The notes under the pieces: generated by a model
Told to the model about the DNA's origin: nothing
The model's database searches: none
The model's input: the letters and a program-made list of their open reading frames with translations, nothing else
Made by a program: the position numbers and the translations under genes
NCBI GenBank assembly: GCA_032834875.1
Contig: CP135238.1
Location: forward strand, 1,712,001 to 1,776,000
Origin: Sulfuracidifex metallicus DSM 6482 = JCM 9184
GTDB lineage: Archaea; Thermoproteota; Thermoprotei_A; Sulfolobales; Sulfolobaceae
Direction of reading: 5' to 3'
Length of the DNA stretch: 64,000 nt
Shown here: in pieces, positions 51,233 to 61,330 of the stretch
How positions within the stretch are numbered: the stretch's first letter is position 1
How the letters are laid out: every line of letters starts with the position of its first letter

Positions 51233-51614
51233 TAATAGCTACTTTTATCGTACAAGAGATTTAAACTGCACTTCAATAACTTTTTACTTTACAAGTTAAA
51301 ATAAAAATAAAATTTTATATTTATTTTATTTTAAATATTCTTCTAGAAAAAGACTAAGAGAATGAGAATTATGAAAGCTATGAAAAGAGCACTAACTATC
51401 TTGATTTGGTCTCTCTCTTCATATAGAAGAAAAAATAAAGTACTTATAAAACAAGTAAAATAAGTAGAGCTTAACAAGTACTTCTCCTTCTTTTTTATCT
51501 ATATTCTCATAAGACAACATCTTCCCCCCACCCTCTACATGAAAAATCTTCACGAGTTTTTTCCTTTTATCTTCAGGAAAAGCTTTTTTTTCTTCTCGAG
51601 ACCCCTACCTATTA
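51233..51614. other. Intergenic between leader 1 and csa1
   Basis: AT-rich. Two copies of the palindrome AAGTACTT (51438-51445, 51476-51483) flank a TATA-like ATAAAAC and could be an operator, but this is weak. A C-rich TCTTCCCCCCACCC tract lies near 51521. Confidence 0.35.
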
Positions 51615-52478
51615 ATGTTCTTCACCCTCTCCGACGTCATGCTTCTCTCTAGGAGGACACGGAACACTCCCCGCTCGGTTTCTGAGGAACTGAGAGGATG
51701 GAACTGGAACGAACCTCCCGTCTATCCTCCCTCAACCATGACCCTAGGAGTTTCTGACCTCACTAACGGGCTATGTTCCACTGGCAGGTTTACGTTCCTC
51801 AAGTACACGGGGAAGAAAGTTGAGATTAAACCCCTTCCTGGTACCTCAATTCACGAGGCATATGCAAAGGGGATTGAGACGGTGAAGAGACTCATCTACG
51901 AGGAAGACCTGAACGGAGCTAGACTTAGGACTCTCATGGAGGATGAGTTCTACTCCTTGAAGGTAGATGACTTAAACCTCGCGAAGGCTGTTTGGGACAG
52001 GATAGTTAACACTTACTCAGCTGAGTTGGACAAGGCCAAGGGAAGATCCCCTTACCTCTCCAGGGACTCTTTGGCGTCAATGGTGGTCCCTTTCTCGGTG
52101 GAGTTTCCCCTCGACGGTACTTTGGTTGGACTCCACGAAGCGGTGAGGGCTGACGCTTTCATTCCTCATGTACCCATAATAGCGGAAATGAAGACCGGTA
52201 AGCCCAGGAGGCAACACGAGTTAGCTTTGGCAGCCTACGCCTTAGCGTACGAGAGCATGTTTGAATATCCCATGGACTTCGGCTACCTTTGTTACGTCCA
52301 GATGAGGGACGGAAAACTCTTCGACTCATGTAGGCTAGTACAAGTTGGTGATTAGCTGAGGGACGAGTTCCTCCAGATGAGGGACAGGGTAATGCAGTCC
52401 ATAGAGAATGGGGTAGAGCCTGAGAAGCCAAAGAGGTGCGACCAGGATTGTCCTTTCCTAAAGGTATGTAATCCGTGA
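51615..52478 (+). pseudogene. csa1: csa1 (Cas4-like adaptation nuclease) with in-frame amber codon
   Basis: The frame encodes Csa1/Cas4a: MFFTLSDVMLLSRR, VSEELRGWNWNEPPVYPP, then the RecB-like nuclease core with FSVEFPLDGTLVGLHEAVRADAF and IIAEMKTGK, QHELALAAYALAYE. At 52353 a TAG interrupts the gene after CRLVQVGD. The same frame continues for 40 codons (LRDEFLQMRDRVMQSIENG..., RCDQDCPFLKVC) to TGA at 52476-52478. Those last cysteines complete the Fe-S cluster of the family. The parental codon was probably GAG. As it stands the product is 246 aa without the C-terminal Fe-S ligands and is likely defective unless the stop is read through. Confidence 0.88.
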
Positions 52479-52662
52479 TGTACGCCCAGTTTCTTTGAAA
52501 CCCTTTCCTTACTCTTCTTAGCTATGGGATTCGTAAGATTTATAATAACTCCCTCCCATTCAAGAGCCCTTGCGTCCATTGGAGGGAAGAACAGTGGTGG
52601 AGTGGTTTCTTTGAAACCCCCGGGCTCTGTTCTTCGTGAGTCGTCTCCGCCTTCCATGTGCT

Positions 52663-52754
52663 TTGTATGGTTTCTTAGAAAGCTCTTCCAAGGAATGGAT
52701 AAAAAAAGAACATCCAACACTTTTACGCTTGTATGGTTTCTTAGAAAGCTCTTC
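52663..52754. repeat. Direct-repeat pair A (26 bp, 40-bp spacer)
   Basis: A perfect 26-bp repeat, TTGTATGGTTTCTTAGAAAG followed by CTCTTC, occurs at 52663-52688 and 52729-52754. The 40 bp between are unique. The 66-bp period equals that of the genuine arrays (59-70 bp), but the repeat sequence differs from theirs. A weak third match (TGGTTTCTTTGAAA) lies 65 bp to the left at 52603-52616. Confidence 0.8.
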
Positions 52755-53529
52755 TCTACGGCACTAATTATGATTCTCTCACCCCGTGTAAAGTATCACA
52801 TTTTCTCTACTTTCGTTGTAGCCAAATAGGGGGCAAACAAATGCCTGATGGTGAGCGCGGGCAATCTCTATCCCCACCCATGACGGCGCTGACACGTGTT
52901 TATCCCATGGGAGATATATATCTAAAACCCCCCGGGGGCACATGGATACGGAAGAGAGAGGGGGGTTTCACTAAGTCTAGGTAAGAAGTCGGCTTGTCGT
53001 TATGCTTATCAAGAGAACTTTTAAGAAAAAAGTTGATAGATCTTTTCAAAAGATTCTAAAATATATAAGAATATTATCTTACTTGGTGATATCTCTACGG
53101 GAAGTGACTGTCTCACCTTTTGTATCTCAATGTAGAGAAAATAGAGTTCCAGAACGTGTGAACCGATCAGGTGAATTATTGGGTCGCTTTAACACGTCTT
53201 AATCCAAGTAAATTGTATTACAGCAAAATGTTAAAAAAGGGATGATGATATGACTTGTTGAGATTTTACTATTTTACCTACATGAACTGCACCTGATGTG
53301 ATATTTTAACGTATCATGAAAACCAGATTTAGGATCAACTGTCCACCAATTAGCAGGGTTTCGATGAATTATCACGCTACTATATATCATGCAGTTAATG
53401 TTAGACTACCACTTAGGACGTGCATCTAGATGAACTGCCACAGGGGGGAGCGCGCAGTTAATTCCGTTACCTAGTTGAGATTAGGGATTCGATGTCACAG
53501 AAAAGGAGAGGTTTAGATCCAATTCCGCT

Positions 53530-53621
53530 CTTTCTTTTCTTTACATACAGTGTCAAGTCTAGACGCTGTGCCACAAAAGGATTTAGCCGAAAACTTTCTT
53601 TACCTTTACATACAGTGTCAA
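53530..53621. repeat. Direct-repeat pair B (27-28 bp, 37-bp spacer)
   Basis: Copies at 53530-53556 and 53594-53621 share CTTTCTTT, a variable 1-2 nt, then the exact 18-mer CTTTACATACAGTGTCAA. The 37 bp between are unique. On the minus strand each copy starts TTGACAC and the left one ends GAAAG, faintly like the true repeat (GTTGAAC...TTGAAAG). Confidence 0.75.
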
Positions 53622-53951
53622 AGACGAGGAGGGTGAATAACCCTACTAACGTTACGATACATGTCTCAACGCACCAAGGAAAGATATCTTCTTTCAATCT
53701 GGTAGAATAAGATGTATTGACGTAATTTGAAAGATGAAGATCCACCTATTCCCAACATTTCAAATTCCCTCTTAAAAGCGTCTACTATGAAAGAGAGGAC
53801 TATCCCATACCATGTCCTACAAGTCTCAGACTCAACGCCTTGCCTTAAACGTGAAAACTCATAATGACAGCATTTCAAGGCGCTTCAGTACATATATCTA
53901 TATGGATTAAAAGAAGAGAGAGGGAAAAACTCTTTCTCTTTTCCTAGTCCT

Positions 53952-54458
53952 TTAAAAGAAGACTATAGTCCTTCCATTGGCTAAAAGGTTACATGGATCA
54001 ACGTCCTCTCCTTTAGCTATCCTCATCATGACCTCGTTCATTCTGGCATAGGTGTCCTGATCTACCGCAGTACTCACCAGATGAGCTCCTGCCTCTCTCG
54101 CTGCCAATGCCGCAGCAGCGCTTATTGCTTTCCTTCCTCCTGTGAAGTCCAAGTAATCTCCAGGGGAGAGCAGGGATCTAACTCTCTCCCTAACTTCCTT
54201 GAAGTCCTGCGGGTTCATAACGTCATCAATGGACAGCTTGACCTCCCTAATGGGGATTGAAGACACACATTTCGAAAAGATTATGGAGAGGACGGAGAAA
54301 GACACATCGGTACCTTTGGTTCTAACCACTACGACTTCATCTATCTTGAGGGGATAGTTAGGAAAAGGAGCTAAGTAGTTTCCTTTCATCAGTGAAAGGT
54401 AAGTCTCTGCAACTCCTCCAGGGGTAGTACCCAATGTAGAAACCAAGTTCATGTCCAC
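53952..54458 (-). CDS. crn1: Crn1 ring nuclease (CARF, Sso2081-like)
   Basis: A 168-aa protein that is one CARF domain. LVSTLGTTPGGVAETYLSL is the first ligand loop and GDYLDFTGGRKAISAAAALA the second, both typical of Crn1-type ring nucleases that linearise cyclic tetra-adenylate and thereby turn off Csx1. The residue matching the key Ser of Sso2081 (GTSPGG) is Thr here (GTTPGG), so activity might be altered. The gene is alone on the minus strand and about 9 kb from cas10. It implies that the Cas10/Csx1 signalling pathway is in use. Confidence 0.88.
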   Translation of the reverse strand: MDMNLVSTLGTTPGGVAETYLSLMKGNYLAPFPNYPLKIDEVVVVRTKGTDVSFSVLSIIFSKCVSSIPIREVKLSIDDVMNPQDFKEVRERVRSLLSPGDYLDFTGGRKAISAAAALAAREAGAHLVSTAVDQDTYARMNEVMMRIAKGEDVDPCNLLANGRTIVFF

Positions 54459-54983
54459 AGTATTATCCCTTCCCTGCTTTTAACTTGACGGTATTGAGGA
54501 GACCCGTCGTGAGGATAGATGCCCCTCATTTATACGAGCCATGCCTAATATATTTTTGAGAAGATCGCTAAAGGAGTAAGCCTCTAAACTCCTTTAATTT
54601 GTTTCAAATTGTACGAAATTTTAGAATCACTCTACGCACGATAACAAATGACACTGTGGTAAGAATGATGATTAACACGAAATCTCGCAATCACTCATGG
54701 CGCTCGTGAGACACGTAAATACGACCTCCAGCTATTTTTCTTAGTTCCTCTTACACGGTCTACATGGGGAAATAAAGAGTAACAGACCGTTATCGAATTT
54801 CCTCTCGTCAAGAGTCCTAAGTTCACATGGAGAATTAATAAAAGGGAATTCTTTAGAGTTTTATCTCCTTCCACCATTATTCTTTATTTAGAGATATTCG
54901 TTATAAAATCTCTGGTTATAGCTTTGGATTTTAAAAGAGAAGGTCAGTGCATGATGATCCTGTATCACTACCTTTGTGTTTAC
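54459..54983. other. Intergenic between crn1 and TnpB copy 3
   Basis: No gene seen. A 9-bp inverted repeat TAAAGGAGT/ACTCCTTTA with a 10-nt loop lies at 54569-54596 and could form a hairpin or operator. The bases next to the TnpB left end do not continue cas4. Confidence 0.4.
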
Positions 54984-56262
<1,279 letters not shown>

Positions 56263-56374
56263 CCTCTAACATGTACTGGGATACCCTCTCACGGAAGCCC
56301 AAAGCTTCAAGGTATACTATTCTAGGACAGTAGACGTAATGCTTCACCGTGGTACCCGTTATCAATCTCTCCAT
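56263..56374 (-). pseudogene. cas4: cas4 N-terminal remnant cut by TnpB element
   Basis: From ATG 56374 the frame reads MERLITGTTVKHYVYCPRIV then YLEALGFRERVSQYML before entering the right end of TnpB copy 3, where it runs on into element-derived codons to a stop at 56195. TGTTVKHYVYCPR with its single Cys is the usual start of Cas4, whose first Fe-S ligand this is. The RecB nuclease motifs and the last three cysteines are missing. Cas4 trims and orients prespacers during adaptation, so this function is lost here. Confidence 0.82.
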
Positions 56375-56400
56375 CACGCGATTCTAGTAATACACTCACT

Positions 56401-56484
56401 CGACTTTAAGCCTTGACTTAAATAGCTTTTATGACTATCTCGCTGATGCCCTGATTTAACCCGACTTTAAGCCTTGACTTAAAT
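56401..56484. repeat. Direct-repeat pair C (23 bp, 38-bp spacer)
   Basis: A perfect 23-bp repeat (CGACTTTAAGCCTTGACTTA then AAT) occurs at 56401-56423 and 56462-56484, with 38 unique bases between. The period is 61 bp. It lies between the cas4 remnant and cas2, in non-coding DNA. Confidence 0.8.
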
Positions 56485-56583
56485 TGACCCGACATACTTC
56501 TACCTCTCTTCAAACGCCTTAGTGAGTCCTGACTATAACCCTACCTAAAAGCTTTACTAGTCAGAGTGGCGCTTGATGAGAGT

Positions 56584-56868
56584 TCACCATATTATCTTAT
56601 CCTCATCTAAGTCCTCATCAGGGATTGAAATTCTCTTAGAAAAGAGGGACTCCGTGGTAGGGACTATCATGATGGAAAACCTTTCCCCTTCTTGAGATAT
56701 TCTGTGGAGCCTTGAGAGACCTGATCTCACGTCCTTCAAAGTTGACGAGTTCATCTCCCCGACGAAGACGCTCAGTTGCACTCTTCTCAAACCCTTAGAT
56801 TTGAGAAATGAAGATACCTTTTGCCTCAGGTTCGAGTCTGTTATATCGTAGAAAACCACGTAAAACAT
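56584..56868 (-). CDS. cas2: Cas2
   Basis: 94 aa from the ATG at 56868 (56883 would add MILYS). MFYVVFYDITDSNLRQKVSSF is the ferredoxin-like first strand with the conserved Asp, and GLRRVQLSVFVGEM is the second hallmark. The C-terminal SIPDEDLDEDKIIW fits Sulfolobales Cas2. It dimerises between two Cas1 dimers to form the integrase. It lies on the same strand as the cas4 remnant, about 200 nt upstream of it. It appears intact. Confidence 0.92.
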   Translation of the reverse strand: MFYVVFYDITDSNLRQKVSSFLKSKGLRRVQLSVFVGEMNSSTLKDVRSGLSRLHRISQEGERFSIMIVPTTESLFSKRISIPDEDLDEDKIIW

Positions 56869-57555
56869 GGAATATAATATCATGGATTCCCGAGAAATAA
56901 GTTGTGGTTGAAAAGGATTTCGTAATGATTGACAAGTTAAGAAAAGATTTCATCACATCTCTAATTCTCGTAGTCTTCGTCTAGAATCGTGAAGACTTTT
57001 ACATAAGTAAAGCTGTGACTGTGAGATTGTCCGCCTTCTAGGGAAATGAACAGAGAATGAAAATAGGTGGAGACTAGAATACTAAACCGTTGTTCATGGA
57101 AGGCATTCGGTACCTAGCTCAGGGTTTATTCGTAGATGGAGGAGGAATATTTAGATATGCTTGAGGTGTTCAAGGCTGGATTTGGTTTGCTAGGTTGTCA
57201 ATTCTCTGTGCGATGAAAAAATTATAGCATTCCTTTCCCTCGTGTATTTCAAGATAATATTAATTAAAAATTATAGCGTTTAATTATATTAGTTATTAGA
57301 AATTATAGTTAAATATTTTCTATTAAATATAAGATTATTGAATAAGGCTCATAAAGTAGCCTATAATGCCCATCATATCTTTTAGTATAACATAAAAATA
57401 AGTTTTAAAATAAAATTTTTAGTATATTTAATAAATAATAAAATATATTGAAATTAAAATTAATAATATAACGCGTTCCTGGAAGGAAGAAACAGAGTAG
57501 TCATGTTGTGTATATATATATAGATACCTATTCTTAGATTAGATCATACTAAAAG
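56869..57555. other. Intergenic between cas2 and leader 2
   Basis: Mostly AT-rich. A 26-codon plus-strand frame at 57136-57216 (MEEEYLDMLEVFKAGFGLLG) looks coding-like and may be the remnant of a lost gene. A run of TA repeats lies near 57512-57523. Confidence 0.4.
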
Positions 57556-57801
57556 ATTCGATCCTTTCATGAAGATAATAAACGATGAAGTTCGAGTCTC
57601 CTTGCGACCAAAACGAAATCTTTAGAGTAGTTTTACGTTTATAAATAGAGAGATTTCTTTCAGTTAGTGTAAAAGACCATGCGACCGAGAAAGGTAAAGA
57701 AAAGGAAGAGAAGTAAGGTCGCATGATGAGGTTAGGGAGGTGACGTAAAATTTATAGGGGAGAAAGGAGAGGAAAAAGAGTAGAGGTAAATAAATGCCTC
57801 T
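57556..57801 (+). promoter_or_regulatory. Leader of CRISPR array 2
   Basis: About 246 nt, nearly identical to leader 1. TATA box TTTATAAATA at 57638-57647. The perfect 9-bp inverted repeat CATGCGACC/GGTCGCATG is at 57678-57686 and 57717-57725, with 30 bp between, and a third GCGACC half-site near 57604. A purine-rich tract (GGGGAGAAAGGAGAGGAAAA) precedes the first repeat. Confidence 0.9.
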
Positions 57802-59187
57802 GTTGAACCCATAACGGGATTGAAAGAAACGTATCATCAAGGTGAAGATGTACAATGTATCACTCGTTGAACCCATAACGGGATTGAAAGCTCAATTTCT
57901 TATCCATTTTTACCGTTATGTGTGTTTCCATGTTGAACCCATAACGGGATTGAAAGCTTCAAAGTGGGCCATGCAGAATGGGCATACGTATCTATGAGTT
58001 GAACCCATAACGGGATTGAAAGCCTATCCACTTCTTTAACAATTGTAAATCCTCTTGGTCAAAGTTGAACCCATAACGGGATTGAAAGGTTAAATCCATT
58101 TGAAATCACCGCTAAACATGAAGAATATCAGTTGAACCCATAACGGGATTGAAAGCTCAGGCCGCAGGGCCAGAAAAGGAGCTGAGGATCATAGTTGAAC
58201 CCATAACGGGATTGAAAGAGAGAAATAATGCGAATAAAACTGAAAAATGATAAGTATCGTTGAACCCATAACGGGATTGAAAGTGTGTTTGGATAGTTTT
58301 GGTTATGTGTTTGTTTCTGGGTTGTTGAACCCATAACGGGATTGAAAGGTGGATCCTTACGTCCTAATGAGAAGAACGAATGAAACTAAGTTGAACCCAT
58401 AACGGGATTGAAAGATAGTGGAATATCTTCTTAAAACATCTTTCAATAGTTGAATGGTTGAACCCATAACGGGATTGAAAGATATCATAACTCCAGAAAC
58501 CGCAAATATGACATTCGTACAGTTGAACCCATAACGGGATTGAAAGAGGAGTGACGCCGTCGTGGAAAATAGAAAACGCAAGCAAGTTGAACCCATAACG
58601 GGATTGAAAGTCATATATTTGCACAATCTTGAGTTCATTAATTAACTCTTGTTGAACCCATAACGGGATTGAAAGAATAATTGGCGAGCAGGTTTTGTGC
58701 ATTGTTTAATTTGTTGAACCCATAACGGGATTGAAAGCCCTTGAAGGGCCTTTGTTACGTCTGGAAGCTGTTCTAGTTGAACCCATAACGGGATTGAAAG
58801 TATATGGACATCTCCAATAAAGTTCTACCAGCCTTCAAAAAGTGTTGAACCCATAACGGGATTGAAAGAGAGTTACCTGCCTTGCCTCCACCAGGTACGG
58901 ACCCGGTTGAACCCATAACGGGATTGAAAGTAGCCGAATACGAGGAGGCCAACGATTCCAACGGCAAGAGTTGAACCCATAACGGGATTGAAAGTTGTCA
59001 CGTTTTTTGACATTAAAGACTGTCACGTCTTGTTGAACCCATAACGGGATTGAAAGTTTCTAGTTCTTTCCATCACATGATCATCTATTACGAATGAGTT
59101 GAACCCATAACGGGATTGAAAGAGATACTGTGTCTCATCAGTAGTAGGATAATTGTACACATGTTGAACCCATAACGGGATTGAAAG
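57802..59187 (+). CRISPR. CRISPR array 2: 22 repeats, transcribed rightward
   Basis: Twenty-two 25-nt repeats (GTTGAACCC...GGATTGAAAG), all identical by eye, with 21 spacers of about 34-44 nt. The leader is directly upstream. The repeat is the same as in array 1, so both arrays share Cas6 and adaptation proteins. Intact repeats up to the far end contrast with array 1 and suggest a younger or better-kept array. It ends 145 nt before cas1. Confidence 0.98.
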
Positions 59188-59302
59188 ATTATACACATTT
59201 CTAGTTAATTTTTATCTAATAAAATTTAATTAATATAAAATTATCATAATAAATCATAAAAGATTAGTATCTTAGAAGCTCTCGATGAAACGGTATTACC
59301 AA

Positions 59303-59309
59303 TTTATAA
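59303..59309 (+). promoter_or_regulatory. TATA box of cas1
   Basis: TTTATAA is centred about 26 nt before the cas1 ATG at 59332, predicting a leaderless cas1 transcript independent of array 2. Confidence 0.6.
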
Positions 59310-59331
59310 CCCCCTTCATCAAGATATAATT

Positions 59332-60216
59332 ATGGAAGGAGGCACTATAGCCTTCGTAAAAGATTGGGGAGCTTTCTTACACGTTAAAGACAACATGATA
59401 GTTTGCTCCTTAAAAGGGAAGGATATGTGGAGCGTCTCTCCAGTTGAGCTATCTTCCATCGTTTTTCTCGTCACTGGTTCGGTTTCTTCTGAGGTAATTG
59501 CGCTAGCTAACGAGTACGGGATAGACCTAGTCTTCTTCAGGAAAGGCGAACCTGTAGCTAAGGTGATACCCGCAAGATACGGCGGTTCCATGAAGGTTTG
59601 GCTATCTCAACTTAAGGCGTGGAAGAGCTCTCGGGTAAAGTATGCCTCCGTCTTTGTTAGGGGGAAGCTGAGAAATCAGAGGGTAGTACTCAGGTATTAC
59701 GAGAGGAAGTACTCCCTTGACCTATCAACAGAAAGATTGCAGAAACTTGAGGAAGAAGTAATCACATGTTCAACTGTGAAACAAGTCATGGGAAAGGAAG
59801 CTGAGGGCGCCAGAATCTACTGGTCTTCGGTGAAGTCCCTTATTCCCCTGAAGTTTCCAGGCAGGAAAAGGAAGTCCGAGGATCCGTTTAATGTGGCATT
59901 AAACGTGGGCTATGCCATGCTCAGGAGGAGGGTATGGTCTGCAGTAATCTCAGCAGGCCTCAATCCATACGTAGGTTTCCTCCACTCTATTAGGTCTGGA
60001 AGGGAGTCCTTAGTCTTCGACTTAATGGAAGAGTTTCGTCCCCTCGTGGACAAGTTCCTCATAGGTAAGGCTAGGGAAAAAGGTGAGGAAGGCATCTCAT
60101 TAAGGGAAGTTTATAGAGGACTTAGTAACGTTGGGGAGGACGAAGTATTCACCCAAGCGAGGAGGTTAGCCCGTTCATTCGAAGGAGAAGAGTACTCTCC
60201 TTTTCTGATGAAGTGA
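59332..60216 (+). CDS. cas1: Cas1 integrase
   Basis: 294 aa. Metal-binding residues are E156 in GKEAEGARIYW, H218 in VGFLHSIRSG and E233 in DLMEEFRPLVD, all present. NPYVGFLHS and FNVALNVGYAMLRRRV are standard Cas1 motifs. Length is normal. Cas1 joins prespacers to the leader-end repeat together with Cas2. It is on the plus strand just after the trailer end of array 2, separate from csa1, cas2 and cas4; in other Sulfolobales these genes usually form one operon. Confidence 0.95.
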   Translation: MEGGTIAFVKDWGAFLHVKDNMIVCSLKGKDMWSVSPVELSSIVFLVTGSVSSEVIALANEYGIDLVFFRKGEPVAKVIPARYGGSMKVWLSQLKAWKSSRVKYASVFVRGKLRNQRVVLRYYERKYSLDLSTERLQKLEEEVITCSTVKQVMGKEAEGARIYWSSVKSLIPLKFPGRKRKSEDPFNVALNVGYAMLRRRVWSAVISAGLNPYVGFLHSIRSGRESLVFDLMEEFRPLVDKFLIGKAREKGEEGISLREVYRGLSNVGEDEVFTQARRLARSFEGEEYSPFLMK

Positions 60217-61330
60217 ACAAAAGAAGGAAGAACTTGACGTTGATAATTAAAGGAGTTTTTATAGTGGGATAATCAAAAGAGCTATCAAAGACTTACAATA
60301 TGTTAGGCACACATACATAATCGAGAAGTGTACGTCCTTAGAATGAAGTACTCTTTATAACGTTTAAACTCAAAAGATCTCGAAATCGTTAAACACGGAG
60401 TAAATTAAGCCTTATATAAAGTGTAGAATATTTCCGCGTTCCTCGGGATTAGGAGTTCATCTACGTAATGATGATGTTCGATATAATTCGCGTTAAACTG
60501 CGTAAAAGTTGTGTCAATTATAGATAATAGTAGCCTAAAACCGATGAGATAATTGCATGAATGGCTTTGATGCTCAAGATATCACATATAAATTATATGT
60601 CATTTTATTGAATGCTTTAGTGACAGAAAAAACTGTAAGGGTAAACTTTATACATTTATAGAATTTCTTAATTTAGTTGCTAGAGAATAAACAATGAACG
60701 TGTATAGCGTAGCAGTCCATACGGAGCTCCATTTACTGATTAGAGGGTAAGTGAAACGTAAAAGAAGAAGAGAAATTATACTCAAGATTTTTCATAATTA
60801 GGTAGGCAGACGTTAAGGTAAGTAAAATTATACAACAACAATAATAATATATTCATTTGTTAATATTAAAGATGTATGTGAAATTCTAGACATCAGAATG
60901 ACATAGAGACATGAATGCTTTATACCCCTATCAAATCAAATTTAAATATGGACTTACATTCCACGACTCTTATATTAAGGTTTGAGTCCCATTCCATTTA
61001 AAACTTGTAGACATGACCGAGGAGCCGTGGGAGATATGAGGTACGTTAAAGAGATACTCAGAAAAGCAGAAATCAACGTTTCATGTCCAGAAATTAATTA
61101 CGGGACCTAGGCAAGGCGAAGTCCTGAAGTAGGATTCCTTATCCATGAGGGTAGGGTAGTTGACCTTTTTCCTTGTGTAATAATATTTTTCCCTATGCGT
61201 AATATAATCAGGTTCAAAGAAAAAGAATTATTTTCAATAGATTCAGCTTCTCTATGGATTCAGATAGAATGATGATAAGATCTCCTTCATCTTCCATCGC
61301 CAGAGACCCCGTCCGTAAGGGCGGGGTAGT
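60217..61330. other. Long gap with no recognised gene
   Basis: More than 1.1 kb without a coding frame. Near 61130-61160 (GGTAGGGTAGTT) and 61299-61332 (CCCCGTCCGTAAGGGCGGGG then TAGTTTAC) are short GC-rich ends that resemble termini of IS605-like elements, so degraded insertion sequences may lie here. The rest is AT-rich. Confidence 0.4.

Larger units (their letters stand above)
52479..53951. other. Long gene-poor gap between csa1 and crn1
   Basis: No convincing gene in 1.47 kb. It holds the two direct-repeat pairs described at 52663 and 53530. A GTTTCTTTGAAACCC motif occurs twice (52489 and 52605). A short GC-rich patch (52840-52960, with ACCCCCCGGGGG) stands out from its AT-rich surroundings, and two ATGAACTGC motifs lie near 53281 and 53430. 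Small open frames here follow the repeats and do not look like proteins. The region reads as worn accessory DNA. Confidence 0.45.

Noticed and set aside
52489-52619. Two GTTTCTTTGAAACCC motifs as further units of repeat pair A
   Set aside because: The 116-bp spacing does not fit and only the central part resembles pair A.
52524-52829. A 101-codon plus-strand frame downstream of csa1
   Set aside because: Its WFLRKLF repeats simply translate direct-repeat pair A, and no family pattern is present.
52840-52960. Structured non-coding RNA in the GC-rich patch
   Set aside because: C/D box motifs are imperfect and no SRP, RNase P or tRNA pattern was found.
53281-53450. ATGAACTGC motif repeated near 53281 and 53430
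   Set aside because: Only about 10 bp match and the spacing is about 147 bp, so there is no CRISPR-like or IS-like structure to support.
54695-54877. 60-codon minus-strand frame before TnpB copy 3
   Set aside because: No family resemblance, upstream signal or conserved neighbour.
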